A stretch of DNA of 64,000 nucleotides from Zobellia uliginosa (GTDB lineage: Bacteria > Bacteroidota > Bacteroidia > Flavobacteriales > Flavobacteriaceae), in NCBI RefSeq assembly GCF_900156625.1, contig NZ_FTOB01000004.1:682001-746000 (forward strand), in the 5' to 3' direction. Position 1 is the first letter of the stretch, and the number at the start of each line of letters is the position of its first letter. A model generated the notes under the pieces. It had not been told where the DNA came from. It saw nothing but the letters and a program-made list of their open reading frames with translations, and did no database searches. Positions 8,029-17,537 of the stretch are shown here, one piece after another. The position numbers and the translations under genes are program-made.

Positions 8029-9378
8029 ATGTACCGGAATAGACGAAATTTTATAAAGAAAAGTTCCTTGGCCTTGGCGGGTTCGGGAGCGGCATTTTTA
8101 TTTCCCATGGAGCTGTTGGCCACGCTCCGCAAAAAGGTGGGGCCGAACGACCAGATCAATGTAGGGCTTATTGGCTGCAAGGGTATGGGGTTTAGCGATT
8201 TGACGTCTATGCTAAAAATAAGCGAGATCAATGTAATGGCACTCTGCGACGTAGACGAAGCTGTTCTTAAGGCTAGGACGGAAGACCTCGAAAAGGCAGG
8301 GATTAAAAAACCGTTGTGGTATCGCGATTATCGTAAGCTGCTCGAGAATAAAGACATCGACGTGGTCATTATAGGCACGCCGGACCATTGGCATTGCCTG
8401 CAGTTGACCGATGCCTTGATGGCGGGAAAAGATGTCTATTGCGAAAAGCCCATAGCCAACTCCATTCAAGAGTCGAATATAATGCTAAACTACGTTAGTG
8501 CTAGTGACCGAATGGTGCAGATCGGACAATGGCAACGTAGTCAACCCCATTTTGTAGATGCCATTAATTTTGTGCATTCGGGCAAATTGGGCAATATACG
8601 TTTGGCAAAAGCTTGGGCCTACCAAGCTTGGATGAAACCTGTGCCCATTGTAGCCGATTCTGCCGCGCCGGAAGGTGTAAACTATAAAATGTGGTTGGGT
8701 CCGGCGCCGGAGCGCGCCTTCAACGCAAACCGTTTCCATTTTAATTTTCGATGGTTTTGGGATTATGCAGGTGGCCTAATGACTGATTGGGGTGTGCACC
8801 TGTTGGATTATGCTTTATATGGAATGAAGGCGGGAACCCCTAAGTCGGTAATGGCCTTGGGAGGGAAATTTGCCTATCCGAACGATGCTTCCGAAACCCC
8901 GGATACCTTACAGACCGTTTTTGAATACGACGGATTTTCAATTCTTTGGGAACATGCTACGGGTATTGATGGGGGGAATTACGGACGTAACCACGGTATA
9001 GCCTTTATAGGTAATAACGGTACTTTGGTGGTCGATCGGAACGGTTGGGAAGTGATACCTGAGGAAGAATTTGCAGGATGGGGCAAGAAAGGCACCCCTA
9101 AAATGGAAGCTGTCTCCTATGACAAGGGGAATGCTAGTGGATTGGATTTGCATACGGCAAATTTTATCGATGCGGTAAAGAGTCGTGATAGTTCTAAATT
9201 GAATGCCCCAATTAAGGTTGGGTATGATGCCGCTTTGGTATCGCATATGGGCAACGTAGCTTTTAAGACGGGCAACCGAATCTATTGGGACGAGGCTTCC
9301 GGAAAGTTTAAGGAAGAGGAAGCCAATAAGTTGATTACGGCCAACTATCAGAATGGCTGGAAACTACCTATGCTCTAA
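8029..9378 (+). CDS. Tat-exported Gfo/Idh/MocA family oxidoreductase
   Basis: 449 aa. The N-terminus carries a twin-arginine type signal (RRNFIKKSSLALAGSGAAF, residues 5-23), so the protein is probably folded with NAD(P) in the cytoplasm and exported to the periplasm. The Rossmann domain follows (INVGLIGCKGMG near residue 43; VVIIGTPDHWH near 112). The family's catalytic Glu-Lys-Pro is in CEKPIANS (about 136). The C-terminal domain contains GGLMTDWGVHLLDYALYG, with the conserved catalytic histidine. Members oxidise, reduce or isomerise sugars and sugar derivatives. It is a stand-alone gene here with no sugar-locus neighbours, so the substrate is unknown. Confidence 0.88.
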   Translation: MYRNRRNFIKKSSLALAGSGAAFLFPMELLATLRKKVGPNDQINVGLIGCKGMGFSDLTSMLKISEINVMALCDVDEAVLKARTEDLEKAGIKKPLWYRDYRKLLENKDIDVVIIGTPDHWHCLQLTDALMAGKDVYCEKPIANSIQESNIMLNYVSASDRMVQIGQWQRSQPHFVDAINFVHSGKLGNIRLAKAWAYQAWMKPVPIVADSAAPEGVNYKMWLGPAPERAFNANRFHFNFRWFWDYAGGLMTDWGVHLLDYALYGMKAGTPKSVMALGGKFAYPNDASETPDTLQTVFEYDGFSILWEHATGIDGGNYGRNHGIAFIGNNGTLVVDRNGWEVIPEEEFAGWGKKGTPKMEAVSYDKGNASGLDLHTANFIDAVKSRDSSKLNAPIKVGYDAALVSHMGNVAFKTGNRIYWDEASGKFKEEEANKLITANYQNGWKLPML

Positions 9379-9422
9379 ACCATAGGGCTGCCACATATAA
9401 AATAGGGAAGGGCTAGGATGTT

Positions 9423-10022
9423 TTACCGGTATAGGTCGTTCAAGCCTTTTCCTTTGCCAATCATCGGCAAAATCTTGTCAAGCCGACTTAGTTTTGTTTT
9501 TTCACGCTTGGCCTCTGTAATGTATGTTGCGTATTCACGCTGCTTGTAAGGAGGTAGTTTTTCAAAAGCGTTTTTAGCGGTGGGGTTGGTGTCCAAGGCG
9601 TTTTTTAGTTCGGCCGGAAGGCTGGTCGTAGGTTTTTTTGTATTCGAAGGGCGAATCGGTTCAATGCCCTTTTTTTGATTTTCTATGGCTTCGTTGAGGT
9701 ATGTGGATACCTTTGTGGGGTTTATTTCCTTTTCCGAAAAAAACTTCCAATGGCGCATGGCTTTGGTCTTTCCCTTTTGTGCATTTTCAAGAAGGTTTTC
9801 GGGGTCGTTTAAAAATACTCCGTTAAAGAACCAGATGCCGAAGTGGTGTTTGAACTTGCAAATGGCCAACACATTTTTTTTGTCCAAGGTATAGGTCGGA
9901 AAATTCCATTTATAGGTTTCCTCTAAATCGGTTTTCAAAACGAGTTGGCGCAAGAAGGCGACACCATTTTTAAAATGGTGTGCTTCGGCGTAGTAGGCTT
10001 CTACTTTTTCGGCTATATCCAT
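9423..10022 (-). CDS. YdeI/DUF1801 family protein
   Basis: 199 aa from the ATG at 10022 (MDIAEKVEAYYAEA); an upstream ATG at 10061 would add 13 residues unlike the family. The N-terminal ~115 residues match the DUF1801 (YdhG-like) fold, with YKWNFPTYTLDKKNVLAICKFKHHFGIWFF. The C-terminal ~60 residues form the YdeI/OmpD-associated domain, with LKNALDTNPTAKNAFEKLPPYKQREYATYI. No signal peptide. The function is not established for the family. Head-on to the Gfo/Idh gene (45 bases apart) and 45 bases downstream of pepT on the same strand. Confidence 0.82.
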   Translation of the reverse strand: MDIAEKVEAYYAEAHHFKNGVAFLRQLVLKTDLEETYKWNFPTYTLDKKNVLAICKFKHHFGIWFFNGVFLNDPENLLENAQKGKTKAMRHWKFFSEKEINPTKVSTYLNEAIENQKKGIEPIRPSNTKKPTTSLPAELKNALDTNPTAKNAFEKLPPYKQREYATYITEAKREKTKLSRLDKILPMIGKGKGLNDLYR

Positions 10023-10067
10023 TAGGGAAGTACAATAAGTTGACTTCCCTAAGATAAGCATTTGTAG

Positions 10068-11297
10068 TTATACGGTCTTTTTGGCTACCAGTTCGCAGAT
10101 TTTGATGATGACCTCGGTGGCCTTTATCATGCTCTCTACGGGAATATATTCGTATTTTCCGTGAAAGTTGTGCCCGCCGGCAAAAATATTGGGGCATGGG
10201 AGTCCCATATAGCTGAGTTGTGAGCCATCGGTGCCGCCACGTATGGGTTTGATAATGGGGGTTACGCGCATGGCTTCCATGGCCTCCTTGGCAATTTCTA
10301 CGATGTGGTATACTGGTTCTACTTTTTCCCTCATATTAAAATACTGATCTTTTAATTCGAGGGTAATACAATTGCCGTGAATTGAATTTAATTTATCGGT
10401 AATATTACGAAGGAGCTGTTTTCTTTTTTCAAAATGGTCTTTGTCGTGGTCACGTACGATAAGCTCAAATTCAGCATGTTCTATAGAGCCTTGAATGTGG
10501 TGTACGTGAAAGAAGCCTTCGCGTCCCTCGGTATTTTGAGGGGTTTCTTCCGGTGGTAAAATCTCGAGGAATTCGCTGGCGATGCTTATGGCGTTTACCA
10601 TTTTGTTTTTGGCGTATCCCGGATGTACGCTCTTTCCTTTTATTACCACCTTGGCACTGGCCGCATTGAAATTTTCGAATTCTAGTTCGCCAATTTGGCT
10701 TCCGTCCATGGTATAGGCCCAATCGGCATCGAATTTTTCAACATCAAAATGATGTGCCCCACGACCAATTTCTTCATCGGGGGTAAAACCGACCCTGATT
10801 TTTCCGTGCTTTATTTCCGGATGGTTGATAAGGTATTCCATGGCCGTGATAATTTCGGTGATGCCGGCCTTGTCATCGGCGCCCAAAAGGGTGGTTCCGT
10901 CAGTAGTGATGAGGGTCTGGCCCTTATACTGCAACAAATCCTCAAAATAATCGGGAGAGAGTATAATATTTTCGTGGGGGTTCAGTACAATGTCCTTGCC
11001 GTCGTAATTCTCTATAATTTGTGGATTGACATTGGTAGCCGTAAAATCGGGAGAGGTGTCAAAATGTGATATAAAGCCTATGGTAGGTACTTCGATGTTG
11101 AGATTACTGGGCAGGGTGGCCGTAATGTAGGCGTTGTTGTCGATGGAAACTTCCTCCATGCCAATTTCCAGTAATTCTTCGACGAGTAAGTCTGCTAAAT
11201 GCCATTGTTTTTCGGTGCTGGGCGTGGTCTTTGATTTGGGGTCGCTTTGAGTATCGATTTTTACATACTTCAAAAAGCGATCGATGATATGCTGCAT
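10068..11297 (-). CDS. pepT: Peptidase T (tripeptide aminopeptidase)
   Basis: 409 aa, standard length for this M20B zinc metallopeptidase, which removes N-terminal residues from tripeptides in the cytoplasm. Metal-binding motifs are all present: SHFDTSPD (His ~79), LLGADDKAG (Asp ~141), TPDEEIGRG (catalytic Glu-Glu ~175), TMDGSQIG (Asp ~196) and AGGHNFHGK (His ~378). [19 protein letters not shown] is the family-specific C-terminal block. A full two-part promoter of the Bacteroidota type lies just upstream. High confidence. Confidence 0.95.
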   Translation of the reverse strand: MQHIIDRFLKYVKIDTQSDPKSKTTPSTEKQWHLADLLVEELLEIGMEEVSIDNNAYITATLPSNLNIEVPTIGFISHFDTSPDFTATNVNPQIIENYDGKDIVLNPHENIILSPDYFEDLLQYKGQTLITTDGTTLLGADDKAGITEIITAMEYLINHPEIKHGKIRVGFTPDEEIGRGAHHFDVEKFDADWAYTMDGSQIGELEFENFNAASAKVVIKGKSVHPGYAKNKMVNAISIASEFLEILPPEETPQNTEGREGFFHVHHIQGSIEHAEFELIVRDHDKDHFEKRKQLLRNITDKLNSIHGNCITLELKDQYFNMREKVEPVYHIVEIAKEAMEAMRVTPIIKPIRGGTDGSQLSYMGLPCPNIFAGGHNFHGKYEYIPVESMIKATEVIIKICELVAKKTV

Positions 11298-11314
11298 CTA
11301 AAATGTTTTTAAAT

Positions 11315-11347
11315 CAAAAGTACAAAATTGGGCTTACTAGATACAAA
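11315..11347 (-). promoter_or_regulatory. Two-part Bacteroidota promoter of pepT
   Basis: On the minus strand TTTG (11347-11344), 21 bases, then TACTTTTG (11322-11315). Both boxes fit the TTTG / TAnnTTTG consensus at an accepted spacing; the -7 box ends 17 bases before the pepT ATG. Confidence 0.6.
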
Positions 11348-11441
11348 CGAAGCCTGTTTTAAGACTATGTTTTTAGTGTATTTCTTTCGTGTGCGTTGAA
11401 AAATACCTAACTTATGATGGAATTAACTTAAATAATCAATT

Positions 11442-14423
11442 ATGAAAAGAATGTATTTTTTATGCTATGTGCTGTTTTTTTTGGGCATAGCCATTGGAAG
11501 TGCTCAAATCACAGGTACGGTTTCAGATGAAGATGGCCCACTACCCGGTGCATCCGTAGTGGTCAAAGGAACGACGACAGGTTCCACTACCGATTTTGAC
11601 GGATTATTTACGATCAATGCGGAGGTTGGCGATAAGCTGGTTATTTCTTACATCGGTTATGAAACCAAAGAGGTCACGGCCCAGTCGGGTACAATGAAGA
11701 TCAAATTATCTTCGGGAGTAGCCTTGTCAGAGGTTATTATAGTGGGCTCGCGTAACCCGAACAGAACGGCTACCGAGAGTATGGTTCCGGTAGATGTAAT
11801 TAGTATGAAAGAACTGAACAGTGTTGCCCCACAGGTAAACTTAAATCAGATCTTGAATTACGTAGCACCTTCCTTTACTTCAAACACCCAAACTATTTCA
11901 GATGGTACGGATCACATTGATCCGGCTTCTTTAAGGGGCTTAGGTCCTGACCAGGTTTTGGTACTGATTAATGGTAAAAGAAGACATACCTCTTCTTTGA
12001 TCAATGTAAACGGAACTTTCGGACGCGGTAGCGTTGGTACCGATTTAAATGCTATACCGGCAGCTGCCATTCAGCGTATTGAAGTTTTAAGAGATGGGGC
12101 GGCCGCCCAATATGGTTCTGATGCCATAGCGGGGGTCATCAATATCGTTTTGAACAAGAGTGTGAACGAATTGAACATGTCGGTTACCTCTGGTGCTAAT
12201 TTTTCCAAGAACGCCAATGATCAAACAGGCGGGGTAGATGGGGCCACAACTAACATAGCTGCTAGTTATGGGGTTTCTTTAGGGGAAAAAGGAGGTTTGT
12301 TAAACCTTTCTGGTGATTTTGATGTTCGTCAAGATTATAGTAGGATGAAGGAGTGGGAAGGTGGAATTTTTAATGCGTATAACTCAATAGAAAGGCTAGC
12401 GTTAGGTGAAAACTTAGATATTGCCAATCTGCAAGATGCCGATGTAGTTAGACTGTCTCAAAATTTACCCTATTTTGACCAAAATGATAGGGATATTATA
12501 AATGGATTCTCTTCATCTGAATTGCATACCCCAACAAAGAAGGATGATGATGGCAATATTATATTTTATAATCCGCTTTCTAATGATGTTACTGATTCGG
12601 AACTTACTGAAAGAAACCAGAAACGAAGCGATTACAATATGAGGGTCGGTCAGTCGGCTTTACGTGGGGGAAGAATTTTTGCCAACTTTTCCTTGCCTTT
12701 GGATGATAACGGTACCGAAGTCTATTCCTTCGCCGGTATCAGTTCAAGAACGGGTAATTCAGCAGGTTTCTATCGTTTGCCCAATCAAAGCAGAACCTAT
12801 ACACCTGCCTATATGAACGGATTTTTACCTGAAATCAATTCAACTATTAAAGACAGGTCGCTATCGGTCGGTATTAAAGGAAAGATCAATGAATGGGATG
12901 TGGACTTGAGCAATACCTACGGAAAGAACTCTTTTTTATATACCATAGGAAATACCTTTAATGCTTCTATGCAAAATGCATCACCTACCCTTTTTGATGC
13001 AGGGGGATTTTCTTTTGCGCAGAATACGGCCAATTTAGATGTAAGCCGCTTTTTTGAAGATGCGTTGTCTGGATTGAATGTGGCTTTTGGAGCGGAATAC
13101 CGTGTTGAAAATTACGATATAGTGGCTGGGGAACCAGCTTCTTATGGGCAATATGATGGTACGGGGAATATAAATAATCCTTATGATGATATTGTTAGGG
13201 ATGCTGCTGGTGTTCCCGTGTTGGATGCAGAGAAAAAAACAATACCAAATCCAAATTCGGATGTACGTGTACCAACGGATTTCTTCGGGGAATCTAGACC
13301 TGGTGGGTCACAGGTTTTTCCCGGTTTTGGACCGTCAAATGAATTGTCTAGAGGAAGAAGTAGTGTTGCCGGTTATATTGATTTAGAAGCGGATTTTTCA
13401 GAAAAATTCGTTGCTAGTTTTGCTACACGTTTTGAGAATTATAGCGATTTTGGTTCTACCATCAATTTTAAATTGGCAACACGTTATAAGGTCAATGATA
13501 ATATAAACCTTAGGGCCGCAGGGAATACGGGTTTCAGGGCTCCTTCCTTACATCAGATAAACTTCAACTCTACACCTACTATTTTTGATCAGAATGGCGA
13601 CCCGCAAGAAGTGGGTACCTTTGCCAATGATAGTAGGGCCGCTAAGCTTTTGGGTATTCCTGAATTGAAGGAAGAAACTTCAAGTAGTATAAGTGTTGGT
13701 TTTACGGCCAAGATTCCGGATGCAAACTTAACCTTGACCGTAGATGGATATTATGTGGAAATCAATGATAGGGTAGTGTATACAGGTCAATTTGAAGGCC
13801 CGGGTACAGGAACTGAATTGGATAATTTGCTAAGTCAGGCAAATGCAACAGCTGCTTCCTTCTTTGCAAATGCGATCAATACGGAATCTCGTGGATTGGA
13901 TATAGTGCTTACGCATACGGCCAACTTAAGTGATAACTGGAGGTTGAAATCCGATTTGGCGGGTACCTTGTCTAAAACGAATCAAATAGGTGATATTAAT
14001 TCATCAAAAGTGTTAGAAGATGCGGGTCTTGTAAATACTTATTTCCCGGAAGATAGCAGAGTGTACCTGGAAGAGGCTGTCCCTCGTACGAAAATCAACC
14101 TTTCCAACAGCCTTACTTCCGATAAATGGATCATGTTCTTAAGAAATGTGTACTTTGGGGAAGTTACCGAAGCGACTACGGTCATAGCCAACCAACAGGT
14201 TTTTGGAACCAAGGTGGTGACCGACCTTTCCATTGGTTATAAGGCTACCGATGCCTTGACCTTGACCATTGGGGCCAATAACTTATTGGATATCTACCCC
14301 GACAGGGCCGAAGATCAATACAATAACCGTAGTGATGGCCGATTCGATTGGTCGCGTAGGGCACAACAGTTCGGTATTGGAGGACGGTTCTTGTTTGCCC
14401 GTGTAAGTTTCGCTTTAAAGTAG
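11442..14423 (+). CDS. TonB-dependent receptor with carboxypeptidase-like N-terminal domain
   Basis: 993 aa outer-membrane receptor. A signal peptide (residues 1-~22, ending in GSAQ) is followed by a carboxypeptidase-D-regulatory-like domain (ITGTVSDEDGPLPGASVVVK to LVISYIGYETKEV, ~24-95). The plug follows, with LRGLGPDQVLVLINGKRRHT (~165) and IEVLRDGAAAQYGSDAIAGV (~212), and then a ~22-strand barrel ending in FLFARVSFALK. It takes up a ligand too large for porins, driven by TonB. No SusD partner is adjacent, so it is not a classic polysaccharide system. It is a clear paralogue of the receptor at 38742-41690 (same plug motifs and barrel ending). Ligand unknown. Confidence 0.88.
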   Translation: MKRMYFLCYVLFFLGIAIGSAQITGTVSDEDGPLPGASVVVKGTTTGSTTDFDGLFTINAEVGDKLVISYIGYETKEVTAQSGTMKIKLSSGVALSEVIIVGSRNPNRTATESMVPVDVISMKELNSVAPQVNLNQILNYVAPSFTSNTQTISDGTDHIDPASLRGLGPDQVLVLINGKRRHTSSLINVNGTFGRGSVGTDLNAIPAAAIQRIEVLRDGAAAQYGSDAIAGVINIVLNKSVNELNMSVTSGANFSKNANDQTGGVDGATTNIAASYGVSLGEKGGLLNLSGDFDVRQDYSRMKEWEGGIFNAYNSIERLALGENLDIANLQDADVVRLSQNLPYFDQNDRDIINGFSSSELHTPTKKDDDGNIIFYNPLSNDVTDSELTERNQKRSDYNMRVGQSALRGGRIFANFSLPLDDNGTEVYSFAGISSRTGNSAGFYRLPNQSRTYTPAYMNGFLPEINSTIKDRSLSVGIKGKINEWDVDLSNTYGKNSFLYTIGNTFNASMQNASPTLFDAGGFSFAQNTANLDVSRFFEDALSGLNVAFGAEYRVENYDIVAGEPASYGQYDGTGNINNPYDDIVRDAAGVPVLDAEKKTIPNPNSDVRVPTDFFGESRPGGSQVFPGFGPSNELSRGRSSVAGYIDLEADFSEKFVASFATRFENYSDFGSTINFKLATRYKVNDNINLRAAGNTGFRAPSLHQINFNSTPTIFDQNGDPQEVGTFANDSRAAKLLGIPELKEETSSSISVGFTAKIPDANLTLTVDGYYVEINDRVVYTGQFEGPGTGTELDNLLSQANATAASFFANAINTESRGLDIVLTHTANLSDNWRLKSDLAGTLSKTNQIGDINSSKVLEDAGLVNTYFPEDSRVYLEEAVPRTKINLSNSLTSDKWIMFLRNVYFGEVTEATTVIANQQVFGTKVVTDLSIGYKATDALTLTIGANNLLDIYPDRAEDQYNNRSDGRFDWSRRAQQFGIGGRFLFARVSFALK

Positions 14424-14450
14424 GATATCGAAAAGAAAGAATAAATAGGG

Positions 14451-14482
14451 AAGACCTTTCGAAAGAACGGTCTTTCTTTTTG
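14451..14482 (+). terminator. Intrinsic terminator after TonB receptor
   Basis: AAGACC/GGTCTT stem around a 12-base loop, followed by TTCTTTTTG. It also contains an inner TTTC-GAAA pairing. Confidence 0.65.
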
Positions 14483-14568
14483 TTTAAGGGTGTCATACAT
14501 GGAAGAAGTATAATTTTTCACTTAAAATGGTGTTTATATAAATGGATTCAAATTTTAAAAAGAGGTAT

Positions 14569-15006
14569 ATGTTGCGAAAATTATACGGTTCAATAGTGTT
14601 TTTGATGCTTTTTACATCGGCAAGTGCCCAAAATTGTACATTGGATATAGGCGGAAAGAACAATGAGGCCATCAAGACTATTTTTCAATTGAACGAAGAG
14701 CAAATAAGCACTATGGAAGCCCTACAAGGCGAACTTGAGGTGCAGACCAAGGATATTGAAGGGCAAATAGAAAAGTTGTTGGCCGAACATCCGCAAAGCA
14801 GCGAAGAAGACCTTATTAAATTGGCGGAAAAATACAAGGTATTGCAGCAACAGTTGGTGCAGGCGGCCTACGACAGTGATAAAAAACTCTTGTCGCTCTT
14901 CAATTCAAAGCAGTATGAGCGCTATCTTCGACTCTGTAATGAAGCTATAAGGATACCTATCAAGGTAATTCCTAAAAATTATGAAATCCCTGAAGGGGAA
15001 GAGTAA
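14569..15006 (+). CDS. Small secreted helical protein of unknown function
   Basis: 145 aa from the ATG at 14569, which is preceded by an AAAAAGAGG ribosome-binding stretch; an ATG at 14542 would add nine charged residues before the signal and is less likely. A signal peptide spans about residues 1-20 (LRKLYGSIVFLMLFTSASAQ). The mature part is almost entirely helical and charged (EEQISTMEALQGELEVQTKD and LIKLAEKYKVLQQQLVQAAY), suggesting a helical hairpin or coiled coil, vaguely like Spy/CpxP-type periplasmic helices. Two Cys residues (one near the mature N-terminus, one near the end) could pair. Not recognised as a named family. It lies between the TonB receptor and pyrD, behind a terminator. 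Confidence 0.7.
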   Translation: MLRKLYGSIVFLMLFTSASAQNCTLDIGGKNNEAIKTIFQLNEEQISTMEALQGELEVQTKDIEGQIEKLLAEHPQSSEEDLIKLAEKYKVLQQQLVQAAYDSDKKLLSLFNSKQYERYLRLCNEAIRIPIKVIPKNYEIPEGEE

Positions 15007-15103
15007 GCTTTTAAGGGGAAGGACACTTCTTTTTTAGGGGCCGTTCCATGTCCCGACATATAAAAATAGTAGTAAGTTATGCCTGTACTAGGGGGTAAGT
15101 TTG

Positions 15104-15112
15104 TATTTTTGC
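15104..15112 (+). promoter_or_regulatory. Bacteroidota -7 promoter element (pyrD)
   Basis: TATTTTTGC, an exact TAnnTTTG match, 19 bases before the pyrD ATG. This implies a very short leader. Confidence 0.55.
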
Positions 15113-15131
15113 GCAAATCCTATATACCCTC

Positions 15132-16175
15132 ATGTATAAGTCTATTCTTCAGCCCATACTTTTTTTGCTAGATGCCGAAAAAGCCCATCACCTTACCTTT
15201 TCTTTAGTCCGTTTTCTTTGTAAAATTGGTTTTTCTGGCCTGTTCGAGGCCATCTATAAAATAGAGGACCCACGTCTGGAAAAGGAAGTCTTTGGGATTC
15301 GGTTCAAAAATCCAGTAGGTCTGGCGGCGGGTTTCGATAAAGATGCCAAGCTCTACAATGAGTTGTCCAATTTTGGGTTCGGTTTTGTTGAGATAGGAAC
15401 CTTAACGCCCAAACCCCAAGACGGAAATCCTAAAAAGAGATTGTTCAGGTTAAAGCCAGATCAGGCGATTGTCAACCGTATGGGGTTTAACAATAAGGGG
15501 GTTGTCGATGCCGTAGAGCGATTGAAAAAGGAGCACAAAGTGCTCATTGGGGGCAATATTGGAAAAAACAAGGTTACACCTAATGAAAATGCGGTTTCAG
15601 ATTACCTTATTTGTTTTGATGCCCTTTTTGATCACGTCGATTACTTTGTGGTCAACGTAAGTTCACCTAATACGCCTGGCCTGCGCGAGCTTCAAGATAA
15701 AGCTCCGTTGACCGCCCTTTTGCTGGAACTGAAAGCCGAAAACACAAAACTGGCACAGCAGAAGCAAACAAAGGAAAAGCCGATTCTATTGAAGATCGCC
15801 CCAGACCTTACGGACGAACAGCTTCTGGATATTATCGCTATTGTGGGCGATACTAAAATAGATGGTGTTATTGCAACCAATACGACCATTGGGCGAGAAC
15901 ACCTAAAATCAGATGCTTCTCTCGTTAATGAAACGGGTGGGTTGAGTGGAAAACCATTGACCAAAAGAAGCACGGAAGTGATTCGGTTCTTGGCGGAAAA
16001 AAGCAAGAAAGCCTTCCCTATAATAGGTGTGGGAGGTATACATTCCGAAGGGGATGCACTCGAAAAATTAGAAGCAGGGGCAGACCTTGTTCAGTTGTAC
16101 ACCGGTTTTATCTACGAAGGACCGGCCTTGATAAAACGGATCAATAAAGCCATTCTTAAAAAGCAAGGGTACTAG
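15132..16175 (+). CDS. pyrD: Quinone-dependent dihydroorotate dehydrogenase (class 2)
   Basis: 347 aa, typical for class 2 enzymes, which oxidise dihydroorotate to orotate in pyrimidine synthesis and pass electrons to the membrane quinone. The N-terminal ~45 residues are the amphipathic membrane-binding helices. FMN-barrel motifs follow: [11 protein letters not shown] (~63), NRMGFNNKG (~115), [14 protein letters not shown] (~178, with the catalytic Ser of class 2), ATNTTIGRE (~250), and [29 protein letters not shown] (~300). Single gene with its own -7 element. High confidence. Confidence 0.96.
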   Translation: MYKSILQPILFLLDAEKAHHLTFSLVRFLCKIGFSGLFEAIYKIEDPRLEKEVFGIRFKNPVGLAAGFDKDAKLYNELSNFGFGFVEIGTLTPKPQDGNPKKRLFRLKPDQAIVNRMGFNNKGVVDAVERLKKEHKVLIGGNIGKNKVTPNENAVSDYLICFDALFDHVDYFVVNVSSPNTPGLRELQDKAPLTALLLELKAENTKLAQQKQTKEKPILLKIAPDLTDEQLLDIIAIVGDTKIDGVIATNTTIGREHLKSDASLVNETGGLSGKPLTKRSTEVIRFLAEKSKKAFPIIGVGGIHSEGDALEKLEAGADLVQLYTGFIYEGPALIKRINKAILKKQGY

Positions 16176-16206
16176 AATCTAGCTGGCCTTTAAGGTGATA
16201 CTGATC

Positions 16207-16626
16207 TTATTTGGCCCAATAATCTACAACGAGCACATCGTCTAAATGCGGTCCTAAAATGTCGCCAAAGGCTTTATGGTCGGGATGGGGCAAATAAATG
16301 GCGCGGTCTTCCTCGCTGTTGAAGGTAAGGAAGAAACAATGGGTAAATCCTTGGTTTAATCCCTCAGGACTGTTGTTCAGTCCCCACTCATATCCGACGA
16401 TTTGTGGAATTTTAGAGGGTAGGGCGGTAAATGCCTCCTCAACTTTTTTGATGTCTTCTTTTGTGGTTTCGGGTTTGAACTTGAATAATACTACGTGCCG
16501 TAGCAGACTGTCTTTTTGCATGCTGATAGATTGATCGGTTTGGTGGGCGGTCCTATTTTTGAAGGCCAAAGAAAGTAAGGCGAACAAAACGAGGCACAAG
16601 GTGAGTGTAAGATAACTTTGTTTCAT
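16207..16626 (-). CDS. Dabb-domain (stress-responsive alpha/beta barrel) protein, exported
   Basis: 139 aa. The N-terminus (residues 1-~25) is a hydrophobic signal or anchor (LTLTLCLVLFALLSLAF). The remainder is a Dabb ferredoxin-like dimeric barrel: LRHVVLFKFKPETTKEDIKKVEEAF, then THCFFLTFNSEEDRAIYLPHPDHKAF, ending DVLVVDYWAK. These match the domain's conserved start and its HPxH block. Family members range from plant stress proteins to polyketide-type enzymes, so the function is unknown. It converges on pyrD with 31 bases between stops. Confidence 0.83.
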   Translation of the reverse strand: MKQSYLTLTLCLVLFALLSLAFKNRTAHQTDQSISMQKDSLLRHVVLFKFKPETTKEDIKKVEEAFTALPSKIPQIVGYEWGLNNSPEGLNQGFTHCFFLTFNSEEDRAIYLPHPDHKAFGDILGPHLDDVLVVDYWAK

Positions 16627-16852
16627 GATATAGTCGTTTCTCTGTAATTCAATATATACTTGATGTTAAAAAAGGCAATAATGCTACATACGTATAACTT
16701 AAGGAAAGACAGGAGGGAAGCCTCTCAAAAAAACTAAACGGTCGGTAAGATATAAAAAAGAGTCGTTACTTTAGCGCCGTGTCACCGGAATCGCCCTAAA
16801 AATCGTGTATGTATTGGTTGGGAAACCGACAATGACGCTCAATATTTTAAAA

Positions 16853-17479
16853 ATGAATTACGAAACACTCTATACTTTTATGCTGGCCACCATGGCCTTG
16901 TCCATTTCGCCGGGCCCTGATAATATCTATGTATTGATGCAAAGTCTGGTCAATGGTAAAAAACACGGATTGGCTACTACGGCGGGACTCATGTCGGGTT
17001 GTCTGGTGCATACGAGTTTATTGGCCTTTGGGGTGTCAATGGTGATCAAGGAAAGTGACACCCTCTTTTTTGGAATTAAATTGTTGGGGGGCATTTACCT
17101 CTTTTATCTGGCGTACAAGGTGTTTAAAAGTAGTGGCTCGTTAAGTTTGACCGAAGGTTCGGTACCTAAAAAAGGGCTCTGGGAGCTATTTCGGCAGGGG
17201 TTTATCATGAATGTATTAAACCCCAAGGTTGCTATTTTCTTTTTGGCCTTCTTTCCTGGTTTTCTCTTTAGCGATGACATGAGTACTGTAGTTCAGTTCT
17301 ACGTGCTAGGGCTGGTCTTTATGTTCGTTTCCTTTATAATTTTCAGCCTAATAGCGGTGCTTTCGGGGAGTATTTCGTCGTATTTTACATCGAACCCCAA
17401 AATGGGAATTTATCTAAAATGGCTTCAAATCATTGTCTTTGTTGGCATTGCGGTCTATATTCTGGTATCGGATAAATAA
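16853..17479 (+). CDS. LysE/RhtB family amino-acid exporter
   Basis: 208 aa from the ATG at 16853 (MNYETLYTFMLATMALSISPGPD). A longer frame from 16805 would add 16 residues lacking family similarity. Six hydrophobic segments and the diagnostic SPGPDNIYVLMQSL near residue 18, with GLMSGCLVHT and FIMNVLNPKVAIFFLAFFPGF, identify the LysE/RhtB family of inner-membrane exporters of amino acids and related compounds. The HMG-CoA lyase gene follows 58 bases later on the same strand. The substrate cannot be assigned. Confidence 0.88.
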   Translation: MNYETLYTFMLATMALSISPGPDNIYVLMQSLVNGKKHGLATTAGLMSGCLVHTSLLAFGVSMVIKESDTLFFGIKLLGGIYLFYLAYKVFKSSGSLSLTEGSVPKKGLWELFRQGFIMNVLNPKVAIFFLAFFPGFLFSDDMSTVVQFYVLGLVFMFVSFIIFSLIAVLSGSISSYFTSNPKMGIYLKWLQIIVFVGIAVYILVSDK

Positions 17480-17537
17480 TGCTAATTTTGATTAGTTTTA
17501 TGAGTGGTTTCTGCTGCCTCATAAGAAATGTAAGCAC